DNA from: Sandarakinorhabdus glacialis
Lineage (GTDB): Bacteria > Pseudomonadota > Alphaproteobacteria > Sphingomonadales > Sphingomonadaceae
Length of the DNA: 64,000 bases
NCBI RefSeq assembly: GCF_014643455.1
Contig: NZ_BMJM01000007.1
Location: 62,363-126,362 of the forward strand
Direction of reading: 5' to 3'
The notes beneath the pieces are model-generated. The model was not told the origin of the DNA and ran no database searches. It saw nothing but the letters and a program-made list of their open reading frames with translations. Shown one piece after another: positions 46,646 to 55,173 of the stretch (the stretch's first letter is position 1; every line of letters begins with the position of its first letter). Both the position numbers and the translations under genes were made by a program.

Positions 46646-47155
46646 TCATTCGTCGCCGGGGCCGTTGCCGCGTTTCCAGATCAGTATCGTGCGCAGGAAC
46701 TCGCATACGGTGATGCCGTCCTGATTGCGCCCGGTGGTCTTGATAGTCACCAGCCCCTGGTCGGGACGGGATCTGGATTCGCGTTTTTCGATGACTTCGG
46801 ATTCGGCGTAGAGCGTGTCGCCGGCGAAGACCGGCGCGGTCATGCGGATGTCGGTCCAGCCGAGGTTGGCGACGGCCTTCTGGCTGACATCGGACACGCT
46901 CATGCCGGTGAGGATGGCGACGGTCAGCGTGGAATTGACCAGCGGCTGCTTGAATTCGGTTTTGGCGGCATAGACCCGGTCGAAGTGCACCGGGTGGGTG
47001 TTCATCGTCAGCAGGGTGAACCAGATATTGTCGTTCTCGGTGATGGTGCGGCCGGGGCGATGTTCATAGACGTCGCCGACGGTGAATTCCTCATAGTCAC
47101 GGCCATAGGTTTCGCGGTACCGCTGTGGACCGACCTCGATGACGCCCCGGCGCAT
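46646..47155 (-). CDS. MaoC-family (hot-dog) acyl-CoA hydratase
   Basis: A 169-residue hot-dog protein. YEEFTVGDVYEHRPGRTITENDNIWFTLLT is the MaoC N-terminal block and NTHPVHFD the catalytic Asp/His-like segment, with ADTLYAESEVIEKRESRSRPDQG following in the second half. It belongs with mesaconyl-CoA or beta-methylmalyl-CoA-type dehydratases and itaconyl-CoA hydratases. GGGGAGA precedes ATG 47155. The dehydrogenase follows 17 bases on. Confidence 0.88.
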   Translation of the reverse strand: MRRGVIEVGPQRYRETYGRDYEEFTVGDVYEHRPGRTITENDNIWFTLLTMNTHPVHFDRVYAAKTEFKQPLVNSTLTVAILTGMSVSDVSQKAVANLGWTDIRMTAPVFAGDTLYAESEVIEKRESRSRPDQGLVTIKTTGRNQDGITVCEFLRTILIWKRGNGPGDE

Positions 47156-47301
47156 GGATATTCTCCCCTTCGATGCTTGTCGGTTCGCCGCCAGACTGTC
47201 CGGACAGCCGAGGAAGTCAAACAAAAGCGGGCTCGGCGGGGCAAGCGCAGAGCCGTGCCACTGGCGGCGGGACGCATTGGAGCGCTAGGGTCACCGCTTC
47301 A

Positions 47302-48222
47302 ATGGATATCTATCTTCCAATCGCCGAAATGTCGGTCAATGCGCTGGTCATCATCCTGCTGGGGGGCGGGGTCGGCTTCCTGTCGGGGATGTTCGGGGTG
47401 GGCGGCGGGTTCCTGACGACACCGCTGCTAATCTTTTACGGGATACCGCCGGCGGTGGCGGTGGCGTCGTCGGCGACGCAGATCACCGGGGCGAGCGTTT
47501 CGGGGGCGCTGGCGTACTGGCGGCGCGGCCAGGTCGATGTGAAGATGGGCGGCGTACTGGTGGCGGGCGGCGTGATGGGCGCCGGTGTCGGGCAGATCAT
47601 TTTCCGGGCACTGCAGAAGCTCGGCCAGATCGATGTCGCGATCAATGTCATCTATGTGGTGTTCCTCGGGGTGATCGGCGGGCTAATGCTCAAGGAAGCG
47701 CTGACCACGCTGATCGCGTTGAAGCGCGATGGCGACCGGGCGCCGGCGAGGCTGCGGCGGCATGTGCCGTGGATCGCGGCGCTGCCGGGCAAGATGCGCT
47801 TCTATAAATCCGGACTGTACATCTCGCCGCTGGCGCCGCTGCTGCTCGGGGCGCTGGTCGGGGTGCTGACGGTCATCATGGGCGTCGGCGGCGGGTTCAT
47901 CATGGTGCCGGCGATGATCTACCTGCTCGGCATGTCGGCGAGCGCTGTGGTGGGGACGTCGCTGTTCCAGATCATCTTCGTGACGGGGGCGGTGACGCTG
48001 CTCCATGCGACGTCGTCGAAATCGGTCGATATCGTGTTGGCGCTGCTGTTGCTGGCGGGCGGGGTGGCGGGAGCGCAATTCGGCGTGCGCGCGGCGCAAA
48101 AGCTGCGGCCGGAGAAGCTGCGGCTGGCGCTGGCGCTGATTGTGCTGGCGGTGGCGGTGCGGTTGCTGATCGGGCTGACGCTGCAGCCGGCGGCGCTGTT
48201 CACGCTCTATGGTCCGCAATGA
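47302..48222 (+). CDS. TauE/SafE family sulfite/anion exporter
   Basis: A 306-residue inner-membrane protein with about eight helices in two repeats. Each repeat has its Gly-rich signature (FGVGGGFLTTPLL and MGVGGGFIMVPAM). The family exports sulfite, sulfoacetate or similar anions. ATG 47302 is the first start near the hydrophobic region. It overlaps the TIGR02186 gene by four bases, a conserved alphaproteobacterial pair. Confidence 0.9.
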   Translation: MDIYLPIAEMSVNALVIILLGGGVGFLSGMFGVGGGFLTTPLLIFYGIPPAVAVASSATQITGASVSGALAYWRRGQVDVKMGGVLVAGGVMGAGVGQIIFRALQKLGQIDVAINVIYVVFLGVIGGLMLKEALTTLIALKRDGDRAPARLRRHVPWIAALPGKMRFYKSGLYISPLAPLLLGALVGVLTVIMGVGGGFIMVPAMIYLLGMSASAVVGTSLFQIIFVTGAVTLLHATSSKSVDIVLALLLLAGGVAGAQFGVRAAQKLRPEKLRLALALIVLAVAVRLLIGLTLQPAALFTLYGPQ

Positions 48223-48971
48223 GGGCGGTGTTTTTCCTGCTGGCGGGGCTGTTGCTCGGCGGGGCGGCGCCGACGATCCTGATCACCGACCTGAGCCAGG
48301 GGCAAATCGACATCAACACGACGTTCAAGGGCGCCGACCTGCTGGTGTTCGGGGCGATCCAGTATCCGCAGGGCGCCGTGCCCGAGGCGCCGCCGGACAT
48401 TGCCATCGTCGTGCGGGGGCCGGTGCAGCCGGTGACGGTGCGGCGCAAGGAACGTGTGGCGGGGATCTGGATCAACACCGATTCGGTGCGCTTCGAGAGT
48501 GTGCCGGGGTTTTACGCGGTGGCGACGACGCGCCCGATCGACGAGCTCGCCGACGACCGGGTGACGGCGATCTATGAGATCGGCGTGGCGAACCTGCAGC
48601 TGTCGCCGGCGACGGGCGCGAGCGATGCCGAGACGGAGGCGTTCGAACAGGGGTTGATCGCGGCGAAGCGCAGCGCCGGGCTGTTCGTCGAGAGCCCGGA
48701 GGCGGTGACGGTGACGCGCAACGTGCTGTACCGGGCGCGCATCGCGATTCCGGCGGCGGTGCCGGTGGGCGATTATGTCGCGGAGATCCACCTCATTCGC
48801 AAAGGCCGCGTGGTGGCGAGTTCGACGACCCCGATCGTCATCGGCAAATCGGGGTTCGAGCGCTGGGTTTACGTGGCGGCGCAGAAGCATAGCCTGGCGT
48901 ACGGCATGGCGGCGGTGGCGGCGGCGTTGCTGGCCGGGTGGATCGCCAGCCTGGTGACGCGGCGGGCGTGA
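48219..48971 (+). CDS. TIGR02186-type membrane-anchored protein
   Basis: A 250-residue protein with a signal peptide (1-17), a beta-rich periplasmic part with LITDLSQGQIDINTTFKGADLLVFGA and PPDIAIVVRGP, and one C-terminal membrane helix (about 226-246, AYGMAAVAAALLAGWIASL). It matches an alphaproteobacterial family that regularly follows TauE/SafE genes; its function is unknown, perhaps an accessory or sensor for the exporter. ATGA overlap confirms coupling. Confidence 0.82.
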   Translation: MRAVFFLLAGLLLGGAAPTILITDLSQGQIDINTTFKGADLLVFGAIQYPQGAVPEAPPDIAIVVRGPVQPVTVRRKERVAGIWINTDSVRFESVPGFYAVATTRPIDELADDRVTAIYEIGVANLQLSPATGASDAETEAFEQGLIAAKRSAGLFVESPEAVTVTRNVLYRARIAIPAAVPVGDYVAEIHLIRKGRVVASSTTPIVIGKSGFERWVYVAAQKHSLAYGMAAVAAALLAGWIASLVTRRA

Positions 48972-49136
48972 GCGGGCCGCTGACCCTTATGGGGTGATTG
49001 TAATAAGTCTCTCGCCGACTCGGTGAATTTCCTGTAGGAATGAACGTGGAGCAATTTCGGTTTCGACGCTTTGGACTACACCGCATCGCCGCCGACGAGC
49101 ACCACTTGTACTGACTATGGAAGACTTGGACAGAAA

Positions 49137-49988
49137 ATGAGCTTTGATCGACGCGGACGTGGTTCCGGGCGTGGTGGTGGTTTCGACAAGCGCGAGCGCG
49201 GTTTCGACCAGTTTGAAGGCGGCAGCAGCTATGGCGGCGGCGGCGGTGGTGATCGCTTCGGCGGCGGCGGCGGTGGTGGTTACGGCGGCGGCGGTGGCGG
49301 CGGCGATCGCTTCGGCGGCGGCGGCGGCAGCCGTTTCGGCGGCGGTGGCGCCGGCGGCGGCGGTGGCTTTGGCGGTCGCCCGGGTGGCGGCGGCTTCAAC
49401 GGCCCGCGGCCCCCACGCGACATGGGTCCTGGAGTTGTTCTCGGCACCGCCAAGGGCGTGGTCAAGTTCTTCAACGGCCAGAAGGGTTTCGGCTTTGTCG
49501 TTCGCGATGACGGCGGCGAAGACGTTTTCGTTCACATCTCCGCGGTGGAAGCAGCCGGCCTGACCGGCCTGGCCGATGGCCAGCCGATGGAATTCACCCT
49601 GACCGAGCGCAACGGCCGCGTTTCGGCGACCGACCTGGTCATCGATGGCGAAGCATTGCCGGTGACCGACCGTGCGCCGCCGCGTGAGCGTGAAGGTGGC
49701 TTCGGCGACCGTCCGGCACGTCCGGCAGCCCCTGGTGGCTTTGGCCGCGACCGTGACGCCGCGCCTGCCACCAACGGCGAGCGCGTCGAAGGCACCGTCA
49801 AGTTCTTCAACGGCCAGAAGGGCTTCGGCTTCATCCAGCGTGAAGACGGTGGTCCGGATGCATTCGTGCATATTTCGGCCGTCGAGCGCGCCGGCATGGC
49901 CAATTTGAACGAAGGCCAGCGCGTCTCGTTCGAGCTGGAAGAAGATCGTCGCGGCAAGCAGGCTGCGGTGAACATCACCTCGCTGTAA
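49137..49988 (+). CDS. double cold-shock-domain protein with Gly-rich N-terminus
   Basis: A 283-residue RNA-binding protein. Residues 1-95 are a disordered Gly/Arg/Phe-rich tract with GGGGGG runs separated by DRF, SRF and RGGG. Two cold-shock domains follow, each with [15 protein letters not shown]/I and VFVHISAVE (about 103-170 and 218-283), joined by a charged Pro/Gly linker. CSD proteins chaperone RNA; this architecture resembles RGG-type condensing proteins. The 165-base leader may carry temperature control. The 3' terminator is strong. Confidence 0.9.
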   Translation: MSFDRRGRGSGRGGGFDKRERGFDQFEGGSSYGGGGGGDRFGGGGGGGYGGGGGGGDRFGGGGGSRFGGGGAGGGGGFGGRPGGGGFNGPRPPRDMGPGVVLGTAKGVVKFFNGQKGFGFVVRDDGGEDVFVHISAVEAAGLTGLADGQPMEFTLTERNGRVSATDLVIDGEALPVTDRAPPREREGGFGDRPARPAAPGGFGRDRDAAPATNGERVEGTVKFFNGQKGFGFIQREDGGPDAFVHISAVERAGMANLNEGQRVSFELEEDRRGKQAAVNITSL

Positions 49989-50010
49989 GTTTCGTCAAGC
50001 CTGTGGAAAG

Positions 50011-50043
50011 GGCGGCTGTGCGATATCGCACGGTCGCCTTTTT
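50011..50043 (+). terminator. Rho-independent terminator after the cold-shock gene
   Basis: A 14-base stem GGCGGCTGTGCGAT with its complement (two G-T pairs, palindromic centre) is followed by TTTTT. It starts 23 bases past the stop codon and ends 20 bases before the next start. Confidence 0.85.
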
Positions 50044-50062
50044 CATGTTCAAAGGAATTAAT

Positions 50063-50395
50063 ATGCGCCTGATCAAACTTGCGACCCCCGTGCTGGCAGT
50101 CGCTGTGCTGGCAGTTGCTGCGCCGGCGGCGGCGTCGAGCGATGCGGCGTGGGACAAGGGCATGGCGCAGGCGTCGAAGGCTTGCATCAAGGTGTCGAAC
50201 TTGCGCCAGGCGGCGATTATCGGCCAGCCGATCCTGTTCAGCGACGATAGCGGCAAGACCGCGCTGCTGGTCGGCGGGCGGTGGCGGCCGGCGCACATGA
50301 AGGGCGCGCGGGCAACGATGCTGTGCCTTTACGATCGCAAGATGCGGACGGCGGAGACGCAGGAAGCGTTGAAATGGGGGGTCGCGGCGAAGTAA
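50063..50395 (+). CDS. small secreted protein, unknown function
   Basis: A 110-residue protein with a signal peptide ending AAPAAASS and two Cys (KACIKVSNL and ATMLCLYD), which may form a disulfide in the periplasm. RQAAIIGQPILFSDDSGKTALLVGGRW is its central block. AAAGGA precedes ATG 50063. I do not recognise a named family. It is separated by terminators or gaps from both neighbours, so it is probably expressed alone. Confidence 0.72.
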   Translation: MRLIKLATPVLAVAVLAVAAPAAASSDAAWDKGMAQASKACIKVSNLRQAAIIGQPILFSDDSGKTALLVGGRWRPAHMKGARATMLCLYDRKMRTAETQEALKWGVAAK

Positions 50396-50467
50396 GGTTC
50401 GGCCAGGGCGCCTTTTGCTGGGTTGTGATAGCTGGACAGTCGGGGCTTTGGGCGGCAGTTTGCGCGC

Positions 50468-51961
50468 ATGACCTGTTTTGACTTTCCCGCCGCCATTTCC
50501 GCCCTTGCCATAGCGCAGCCTGACCATCCGGCGGTTATCTGCGGCGATAAAAGCATCGATTACGGGCGTTTCGGGGCGCGGGTCGAAGCTGTGGCGGCGA
50601 CATTGGCCAAGCTGGGCACGGCGCCGGGCGATGCGGTGGCGATCGTTGCCGCGTCGTCGGTCGACTATGCCGTGTTGTGGGCGGCGGCCTTGCGATTGCG
50701 GGCGGTGGCGGCCCCGCTGGCGCCAAGTTCGACGCCGGCGCAGATCGCGGCGATGGTGGCGGATTCGGGGGCGCGGCTGGTGTTCGTCGACGCAGCGAGC
50801 CGGCGTGAGTTCGCCGATGTGCTCAAGGACCGGGTGCTGGTCGATCTCGATGACCTGGACAAGTGGATCGACACGACGGCCGAAGCACCGCCGCTGGCGG
50901 AACTCGATCCCCAGGGCGCGTTCAACATCATCTACTCGTCGGGAACGACGGGCACACCCAAGGGCATCGTCCAGTCGGCGGCGATGCGGTCGCTGCATAT
51001 CACCGGGGCCAAGGCACTGGGATATGATGATAAATCGGTGACGTTGCTGTCGACGCCGCTGTATTCGAACACGACGTTGGTGTCGTTCCTGCCGACGCTG
51101 GCGTGGGGCGGGACGGTCGTGCTGCAACCCAAGTTCAATGCGGCGGAATGGTTGAAGCTCGCCGAGACGCACGCCGCGACGCATACGATGCTGGTGCCGG
51201 TGCAATATCGGCGGGTGCTCGCCGAGCCGTCGTTCGACAATCACACATTGTCGCTGGTGATGAAATTCTGCACGTCGGCGCCCTTCCCTGCCGAATTGAA
51301 GGCGGAGGTGCTGCGGCGGATGCCGGGCGGGCTGGTCGAATTTTTCGGGATGACCGAGGGCGGGGTGAGCTTTTTGCTGGCGGCGCATCTGTTCCCTGAC
51401 AAGCTGCACACCGTCGGCCGCGCCAGCGAGGGCCATGCGGTGCGGATCATCGACGAGGACGGCAACGACGTGGCGCCGGGCACGCCGGGTGAGATCGTCG
51501 GCCAGTCGCCGGCGACGATGAACGGCTATCGCAACCGCCCCGACCTGACCGACAAGGCGTATTGGACGGCGCCCGATGGATCGCGCTGGTTGCGGACCGG
51601 CGACATCGGGAGGCTCGACGAGGAGGGATTCCTGACGTTGATGGACCGCGCCAAGGACATGATCATCTCGGGCGGTTTCAACATTTATCCCAGCGACATC
51701 GAGGCGGTGATCACGGCCCTGCCCGAGGTTCGCGAAGCGGCGGTGGTGGCGATGCCGTCCGACCGCTGGGGGGAAACGCCGGTGGCGTTCGTGGTGGCGC
51801 CGGGGGCCGATGCCGAGGATCTCAAGGCGCGGTCGAATGCCGGGCTGGGCAAGACCCAGCGGCTGGCGGCACTCGTGCTGGTGGATGAATTGCCGCGCAG
51901 CCATATCGGCAAGGTGCTGAAGCGCGAACTGCGCGACAGCTTTGCTGGCAAGGTCGACTAA
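50468..51961 (+). CDS. class I AMP-forming acyl-CoA ligase
   Basis: A 497-residue adenylate-forming enzyme. YSSGTTGTPKGI is the phosphate loop, FFGMTEGGVSF the adenine/acyl site, GSRWLRTGDIGRLDEEGFL the hinge, ISGGFNIYPSDIEAV, and the catalytic Lys lies in SHIGKVLKREL. It activates an acyl acid to acyl-CoA; medium-chain or aromatic acids are likely but unproven. A CoA-transferase and lipoprotein cluster follows within 350 bases, suggesting acid catabolism. Confidence 0.92.
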   Translation: MTCFDFPAAISALAIAQPDHPAVICGDKSIDYGRFGARVEAVAATLAKLGTAPGDAVAIVAASSVDYAVLWAAALRLRAVAAPLAPSSTPAQIAAMVADSGARLVFVDAASRREFADVLKDRVLVDLDDLDKWIDTTAEAPPLAELDPQGAFNIIYSSGTTGTPKGIVQSAAMRSLHITGAKALGYDDKSVTLLSTPLYSNTTLVSFLPTLAWGGTVVLQPKFNAAEWLKLAETHAATHTMLVPVQYRRVLAEPSFDNHTLSLVMKFCTSAPFPAELKAEVLRRMPGGLVEFFGMTEGGVSFLLAAHLFPDKLHTVGRASEGHAVRIIDEDGNDVAPGTPGEIVGQSPATMNGYRNRPDLTDKAYWTAPDGSRWLRTGDIGRLDEEGFLTLMDRAKDMIISGGFNIYPSDIEAVITALPEVREAAVVAMPSDRWGETPVAFVVAPGADAEDLKARSNAGLGKTQRLAALVLVDELPRSHIGKVLKRELRDSFAGKVD

Positions 51962-52005
51962 ATAGTAGCTCGTGATTTGCTTTTCGGATTGGATAGCAAG
52001 CAGCA

Positions 52006-52155
52006 ATGCGGACAATTTGGAAGCGATCGGCGTTGGCTGCGATGGTGGCAGCTTTGGTCGCAGTGGTAGCCATTGTCTGGGTTGCGCCATTCATGGCTCA
52101 GGACGGTTGTATGGATAGAGGCGGGGTCTGGAGAGACAGCGCTTGCGAGTACTAA
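52006..52155 (+). CDS. small membrane/secreted protein ending GGVWRDSACEY
   Basis: A 49-residue ORF. A basic N-terminus and a hydrophobic helix (about 8-28) are followed by DGCMDRGGVWRDSACEY. The closing Cys-x-GG-x-W-x-Cys pattern recurs in small sphingomonad secreted proteins and suggests a disulfide. The ribosome site is weak. It lies between the AMP ligase and the CoA-transferase genes and may be co-transcribed. Confidence 0.5.
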   Translation: MRTIWKRSALAAMVAALVAVVAIVWVAPFMAQDGCMDRGGVWRDSACEY

Positions 52156-52287
52156 ATCGCCTTTCCGGTTCCGGCAGCAGATTCGTTGCAAGGATTAAGG
52201 GTATCGTCGGCAAGGTCTGACGCTTCCCGGCTCTGGCACCGGCGGCTCAATTGCGCTAACCCGCGGCAGTTGAACCGGAGCCTGCCG

Positions 52288-52998
52288 ATGCCGAACAAGC
52301 TTTATGCCGATGCCGCCGCTGCGCTCGAGGGCGTGGTTTTCGATGGCATGACCATCATGTCGGGCGGGTTCGGACTGTGCGGGATACCCGAAAAGCTGAT
52401 CGCGGCGTTGAAGGCTTCGGGGACGAAGAACATCACGGCGATTTCGAACAATGCCGGGGTCGATGGCTTCGGATTGGGGCTGCTGCTCGAGACGCGGCAG
52501 ATTTCGAAAATGATCGCGAGTTATGTCGGCGAGAACAAGGAGTTCGAGCGGCAATATCTGGCGGGTGAATTGCAGCTCGAATTCAATCCGCAGGGGACGT
52601 TGGCCGAGCGTATTCGCGCCGGCGGGGCAGGCATTCCGGGCTTTTACACCAAGGTCGGCGTCGGCACGCTGGTGGCCGAGGGCAAGGACGTGAAATCGTT
52701 CGGCGATGAGGGCTATATTCTCGAAACCGGGCTGGTTGCCGATGTGGCGCTGGTCAAGGCGTGGAAGGCCGACCCGTATGGCAATCTCGTGTTTCGCAAG
52801 ACGGCGCGCAATTTCAACCCGGTGATGGCGACCGCCGGCAAGGTGACGATTGCCGAAGTCGAGGAACTGGTCGAAGCCGGGGCGCTCGATCCGGATGCGA
52901 TCCACACGCCGGGCGTTTATGTGCAGCGGATGTTTGTCGGCAAGGATTACGAAAAACGCATCGAGCAGCGCACGGTGCGGACGCGGGACGCCGCATGA
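52288..52998 (+). CDS. scoA: 3-oxoacid CoA-transferase subunit A
   Basis: A 236-residue CoA-transferase alpha subunit. GMTIMSGGFGLCGIPEKLI, ISNNAGVDGFGLG and TLAERIRAGGAGIPGFYT are the family signatures. With ScoB it moves CoA from succinyl-CoA to acetoacetate. GGAG precedes ATG 52288. Unusually its stop overlaps a lipoprotein gene, and the beta-subunit gene comes only after that insert. Confidence 0.93.
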   Translation: MPNKLYADAAAALEGVVFDGMTIMSGGFGLCGIPEKLIAALKASGTKNITAISNNAGVDGFGLGLLLETRQISKMIASYVGENKEFERQYLAGELQLEFNPQGTLAERIRAGGAGIPGFYTKVGVGTLVAEGKDVKSFGDEGYILETGLVADVALVKAWKADPYGNLVFRKTARNFNPVMATAGKVTIAEVEELVEAGALDPDAIHTPGVYVQRMFVGKDYEKRIEQRTVRTRDAA

Positions 52999-53564
52999 AG
53001 CTCCGCGCTGCCTTGTTGGCGTTGCTGTTGGTTGGCGCTTGCGGGACGGAGGCCGCAGCCGAAGGGCCGGCGAGCGACGCGGCGATTGCGGCGATCGCCA
53101 AGCCCGAGGTGCAGTTCGAGAATTTGGTGTTGCGGACGCTGTTTTCGACCGAGGGCATGGCGCAGGCGGCGTATGCGCTGGGCATCGCCCAGACCTGCAA
53201 GCTGGTGCGGCCGGCGTTCGATGCGGCGATCGCGAAGGGTTTGCCGGATTGGCAGGTCAATCTGATCAGTGCCTATCGCGACAATGTTCCCCAGGATGTG
53301 CTGGCGCGCGCGGTGACCGAGGCGCCGGCGGTGACGGCGGCGACGATTGCGCCGTTCGGAGACAAGATCGGCGCGCAGATGCAGCGCGACAGCGAGCGGT
53401 TGCTGACCGATGCGTTGGCGGCGACGATCGCGCCGGCCTTCGAGGCGTCGACGAAGATCGATCCCAAGAAAATCGACGGTGTCGCGCGGCGCGCCGAACT
53501 GAAACAGGCGATCGCCGACGGCACGATCACGTGCGGGCTCGGGCGCAAGGCGGAGGCGAAATAA
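52995..53564 (+). CDS. lipoprotein of unknown function between scoA and scoB
   Basis: A 189-residue protein. A short signal peptide ends in the lipobox LLVGACGT. The rest is Ala-rich and helical with two further Cys (QTCKLVRP and TITCGLGR). ATG 52995 overlaps the scoA stop (ATGA), and its TAA shares a base with the scoB ATG, so all three are translated together. An envelope lipoprotein between two cytosolic enzyme subunits is odd. I recognise no family. Confidence 0.8.
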   Translation: MKLRAALLALLLVGACGTEAAAEGPASDAAIAAIAKPEVQFENLVLRTLFSTEGMAQAAYALGIAQTCKLVRPAFDAAIAKGLPDWQVNLISAYRDNVPQDVLARAVTEAPAVTAATIAPFGDKIGAQMQRDSERLLTDALAATIAPAFEASTKIDPKKIDGVARRAELKQAIADGTITCGLGRKAEAK

Positions 53565-54199
53565 TGGCGTGGAATCGCGACGAGCAGGCGGCGCGGGCAG
53601 CGCGCGAGTTGCAGGACGGGTTTTACGTCAATTTGGGCATCGGCATGCCGACTTTGGTGGCCAACCATATCGCACCGGGGATCGACATCACCCTGCAGAG
53701 CGAGAACGGCATGCTCGGCATGGGGCCGTTTCCGTATGAGGACGAGATCGACGCCGACCTGATCAACGCCGGCAAGCAGACGATCACCGAGTTGCGGCGG
53801 TCGAGCTATTTTTCAAGCGCCGAGAGCTTTGCGATGATTCGCGGCGGGCATATCGACCTGAGCATCCTGGGCGCCATGGAAGTTGCCGAGAACGGCGACC
53901 TGGCGAACTGGATGATCCCCGGCAAGATGGTCAAGGGCATGGGCGGGGCGATGGATCTCGTCGCCGGCGTCAAGCGCATCATCGTGCTGATGGAGCATAA
54001 TTCCAAGGCGGGCGAAGCCAAGTTCAAGACGACGTGCACCTTGCCGCTGACCGGCAAGAACGTCGTCGACATGGTGATTTCGGACTTGTGCGTGCTGGCG
54101 CGGCCGGCCAAGGGCGAGGCGTTTCGGTTGGTGGAGCTGGCGCCGGGGGTGAGTTTGGAGGAGTTGCGGGGGAAGACGGAAGGGGCGTTTGAGGCTTAG
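53564..54199 (+). CDS. scoB: 3-oxoacid CoA-transferase subunit B
   Basis: A 211-residue CoA-transferase beta subunit. GFYVNLGIGMPTLVANHI and SENGMLGMGPFPYEDE are diagnostic; the Glu of SENGMLGMGP is the thioester-forming residue. GAMEVAENGDLANWMIPGKMVKGMGGAMDLV follows. It completes the enzyme encoded with scoA. It shares one base with the inserted lipoprotein gene. A repeat element fills the space after it. Confidence 0.94.
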   Translation: MAWNRDEQAARAARELQDGFYVNLGIGMPTLVANHIAPGIDITLQSENGMLGMGPFPYEDEIDADLINAGKQTITELRRSSYFSSAESFAMIRGGHIDLSILGAMEVAENGDLANWMIPGKMVKGMGGAMDLVAGVKRIIVLMEHNSKAGEAKFKTTCTLPLTGKNVVDMVISDLCVLARPAKGEAFRLVELAPGVSLEELRGKTEGAFEA

Positions 54200-54259
54200 G
54201 GGACGCGTAGCTCCGATCGAAGGATCACGCGCGACTGTCGAAGTGATGTTTTGTGTCGA

Positions 54260-54351
54260 CGGGGGACCACCCCCACCCGGGCCGCGCAGCCGTAGGCGAC
54301 GCCTTCGCGTCAACGGCGCGTCTCTCGCCTCCCCCCTTGAGGGGGAGGAAA
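54260..54351 (-). repeat. CCTCCCCC-hairpin 3' element, copy 3 (extended)
   Basis: The longest copy: GGGGGACCACCCCCACCCGG, GGCCGCG, a 27-base insertion (containing GCCGTAGGCGACG), GGCGCGTCTCTCGCC and a CCCCCCTTGAGGGGG hairpin. It ends 19 bases from the outer-membrane protein stop, oriented as in the other copies. Confidence 0.75.
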
Positions 54352-54370
54352 GAGCGGATTGCCGGATTGG

Positions 54371-55009
54371 TTAGAAGCGGAAGTTGAGGCCGGCGGTGAC
54401 GGCGTGACGGCGATACTTCAGTTCGGCATCGGTGACGCCGAGGCTGGCGGCGACGAACGGCAGGTCGTCCGAACCGAAATCGGAGTAGTTGTACTCGACG
54501 CGGCCCGAGACGTTGGGCGTGAACATGCGCTCGTAGCCGGCGCCGACGGTGTAGCCGTCGCGGTTTTCCGAAACCTGAGTGAAGCCATCGTCGATGCGGT
54601 ACTGGGCGTTCGAATAACCGCCGCGGACGTACAGGAGGCTGAGCGGATCGACGAGGTAGCCGAGGCGCCCGGTTGCCGAGATCGTGCGGCCCTGGGACAG
54701 TTCGACGCTGTCGGCGCCGTTTTCGAGATCGCCGTTGCCGGTGCGGCCGGTCAGCGCGACTTCGACACCGAAGACCGTCGTTGGCGACAGGCCGAAGTCA
54801 TAACCGATCTGGCCGCCATAGGCGAAGCCGTCGTTCTTGTTGGTCGCGCTGCCGGTGAAGGCACCATCAAGGGTCTTGAGGGTCTGGCGATCCTGCTGCC
54901 AGCCGCCCTGGATACCAACGAAAGGGCCGTTGAAAGCGGCGGGGGCATCCTGGGCGAGAACGGGGGCGGCAACCAGAAACGCGGTTACCGCGAGAACGGA
55001 CTTGAACAT
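54371..55009 (-). CDS. outer-membrane beta-barrel protein (porin-like, OmpA/Omp25 type)
   Basis: A 212-residue exported barrel. The signal peptide ends PVLAQ. Alternating strands include GPFVGIQGGWQQ, YGGQIGYDFGL, RTISATGRLGYLV and the final VTAGLNFRF with its terminal Phe, the BamA signal. Barrels of eight strands like this are abundant surface proteins. ATG 55009 has GGAG six bases upstream. Its role is structural or adhesive, unknown. Confidence 0.9.
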   Translation of the reverse strand: MFKSVLAVTAFLVAAPVLAQDAPAAFNGPFVGIQGGWQQDRQTLKTLDGAFTGSATNKNDGFAYGGQIGYDFGLSPTTVFGVEVALTGRTGNGDLENGADSVELSQGRTISATGRLGYLVDPLSLLYVRGGYSNAQYRIDDGFTQVSENRDGYTVGAGYERMFTPNVSGRVEYNYSDFGSDDLPFVAASLGVTDAELKYRRHAVTAGLNFRF

Positions 55010-55173
55010 GTAAAACTCCACAATCACTACACACGGCAATGTGCCGGGGCGTTGACCTAGTGTTGTGACAATGGGGTTACAAGGGGAAAAAGCACCGGCG
55101 AAGTTCCGATGCCAAGCGAGTGTGGCAAAGCGCACACAGTTCTTATTCATCGATTATTCAGCGACTTCCCGCA

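Noticed and set aside
49532-52090. 852-codon minus-strand open frame
   Set aside because: Low-complexity Arg/His-rich translation spanning the cold-shock, small secreted and AMP-ligase genes on the other strand.
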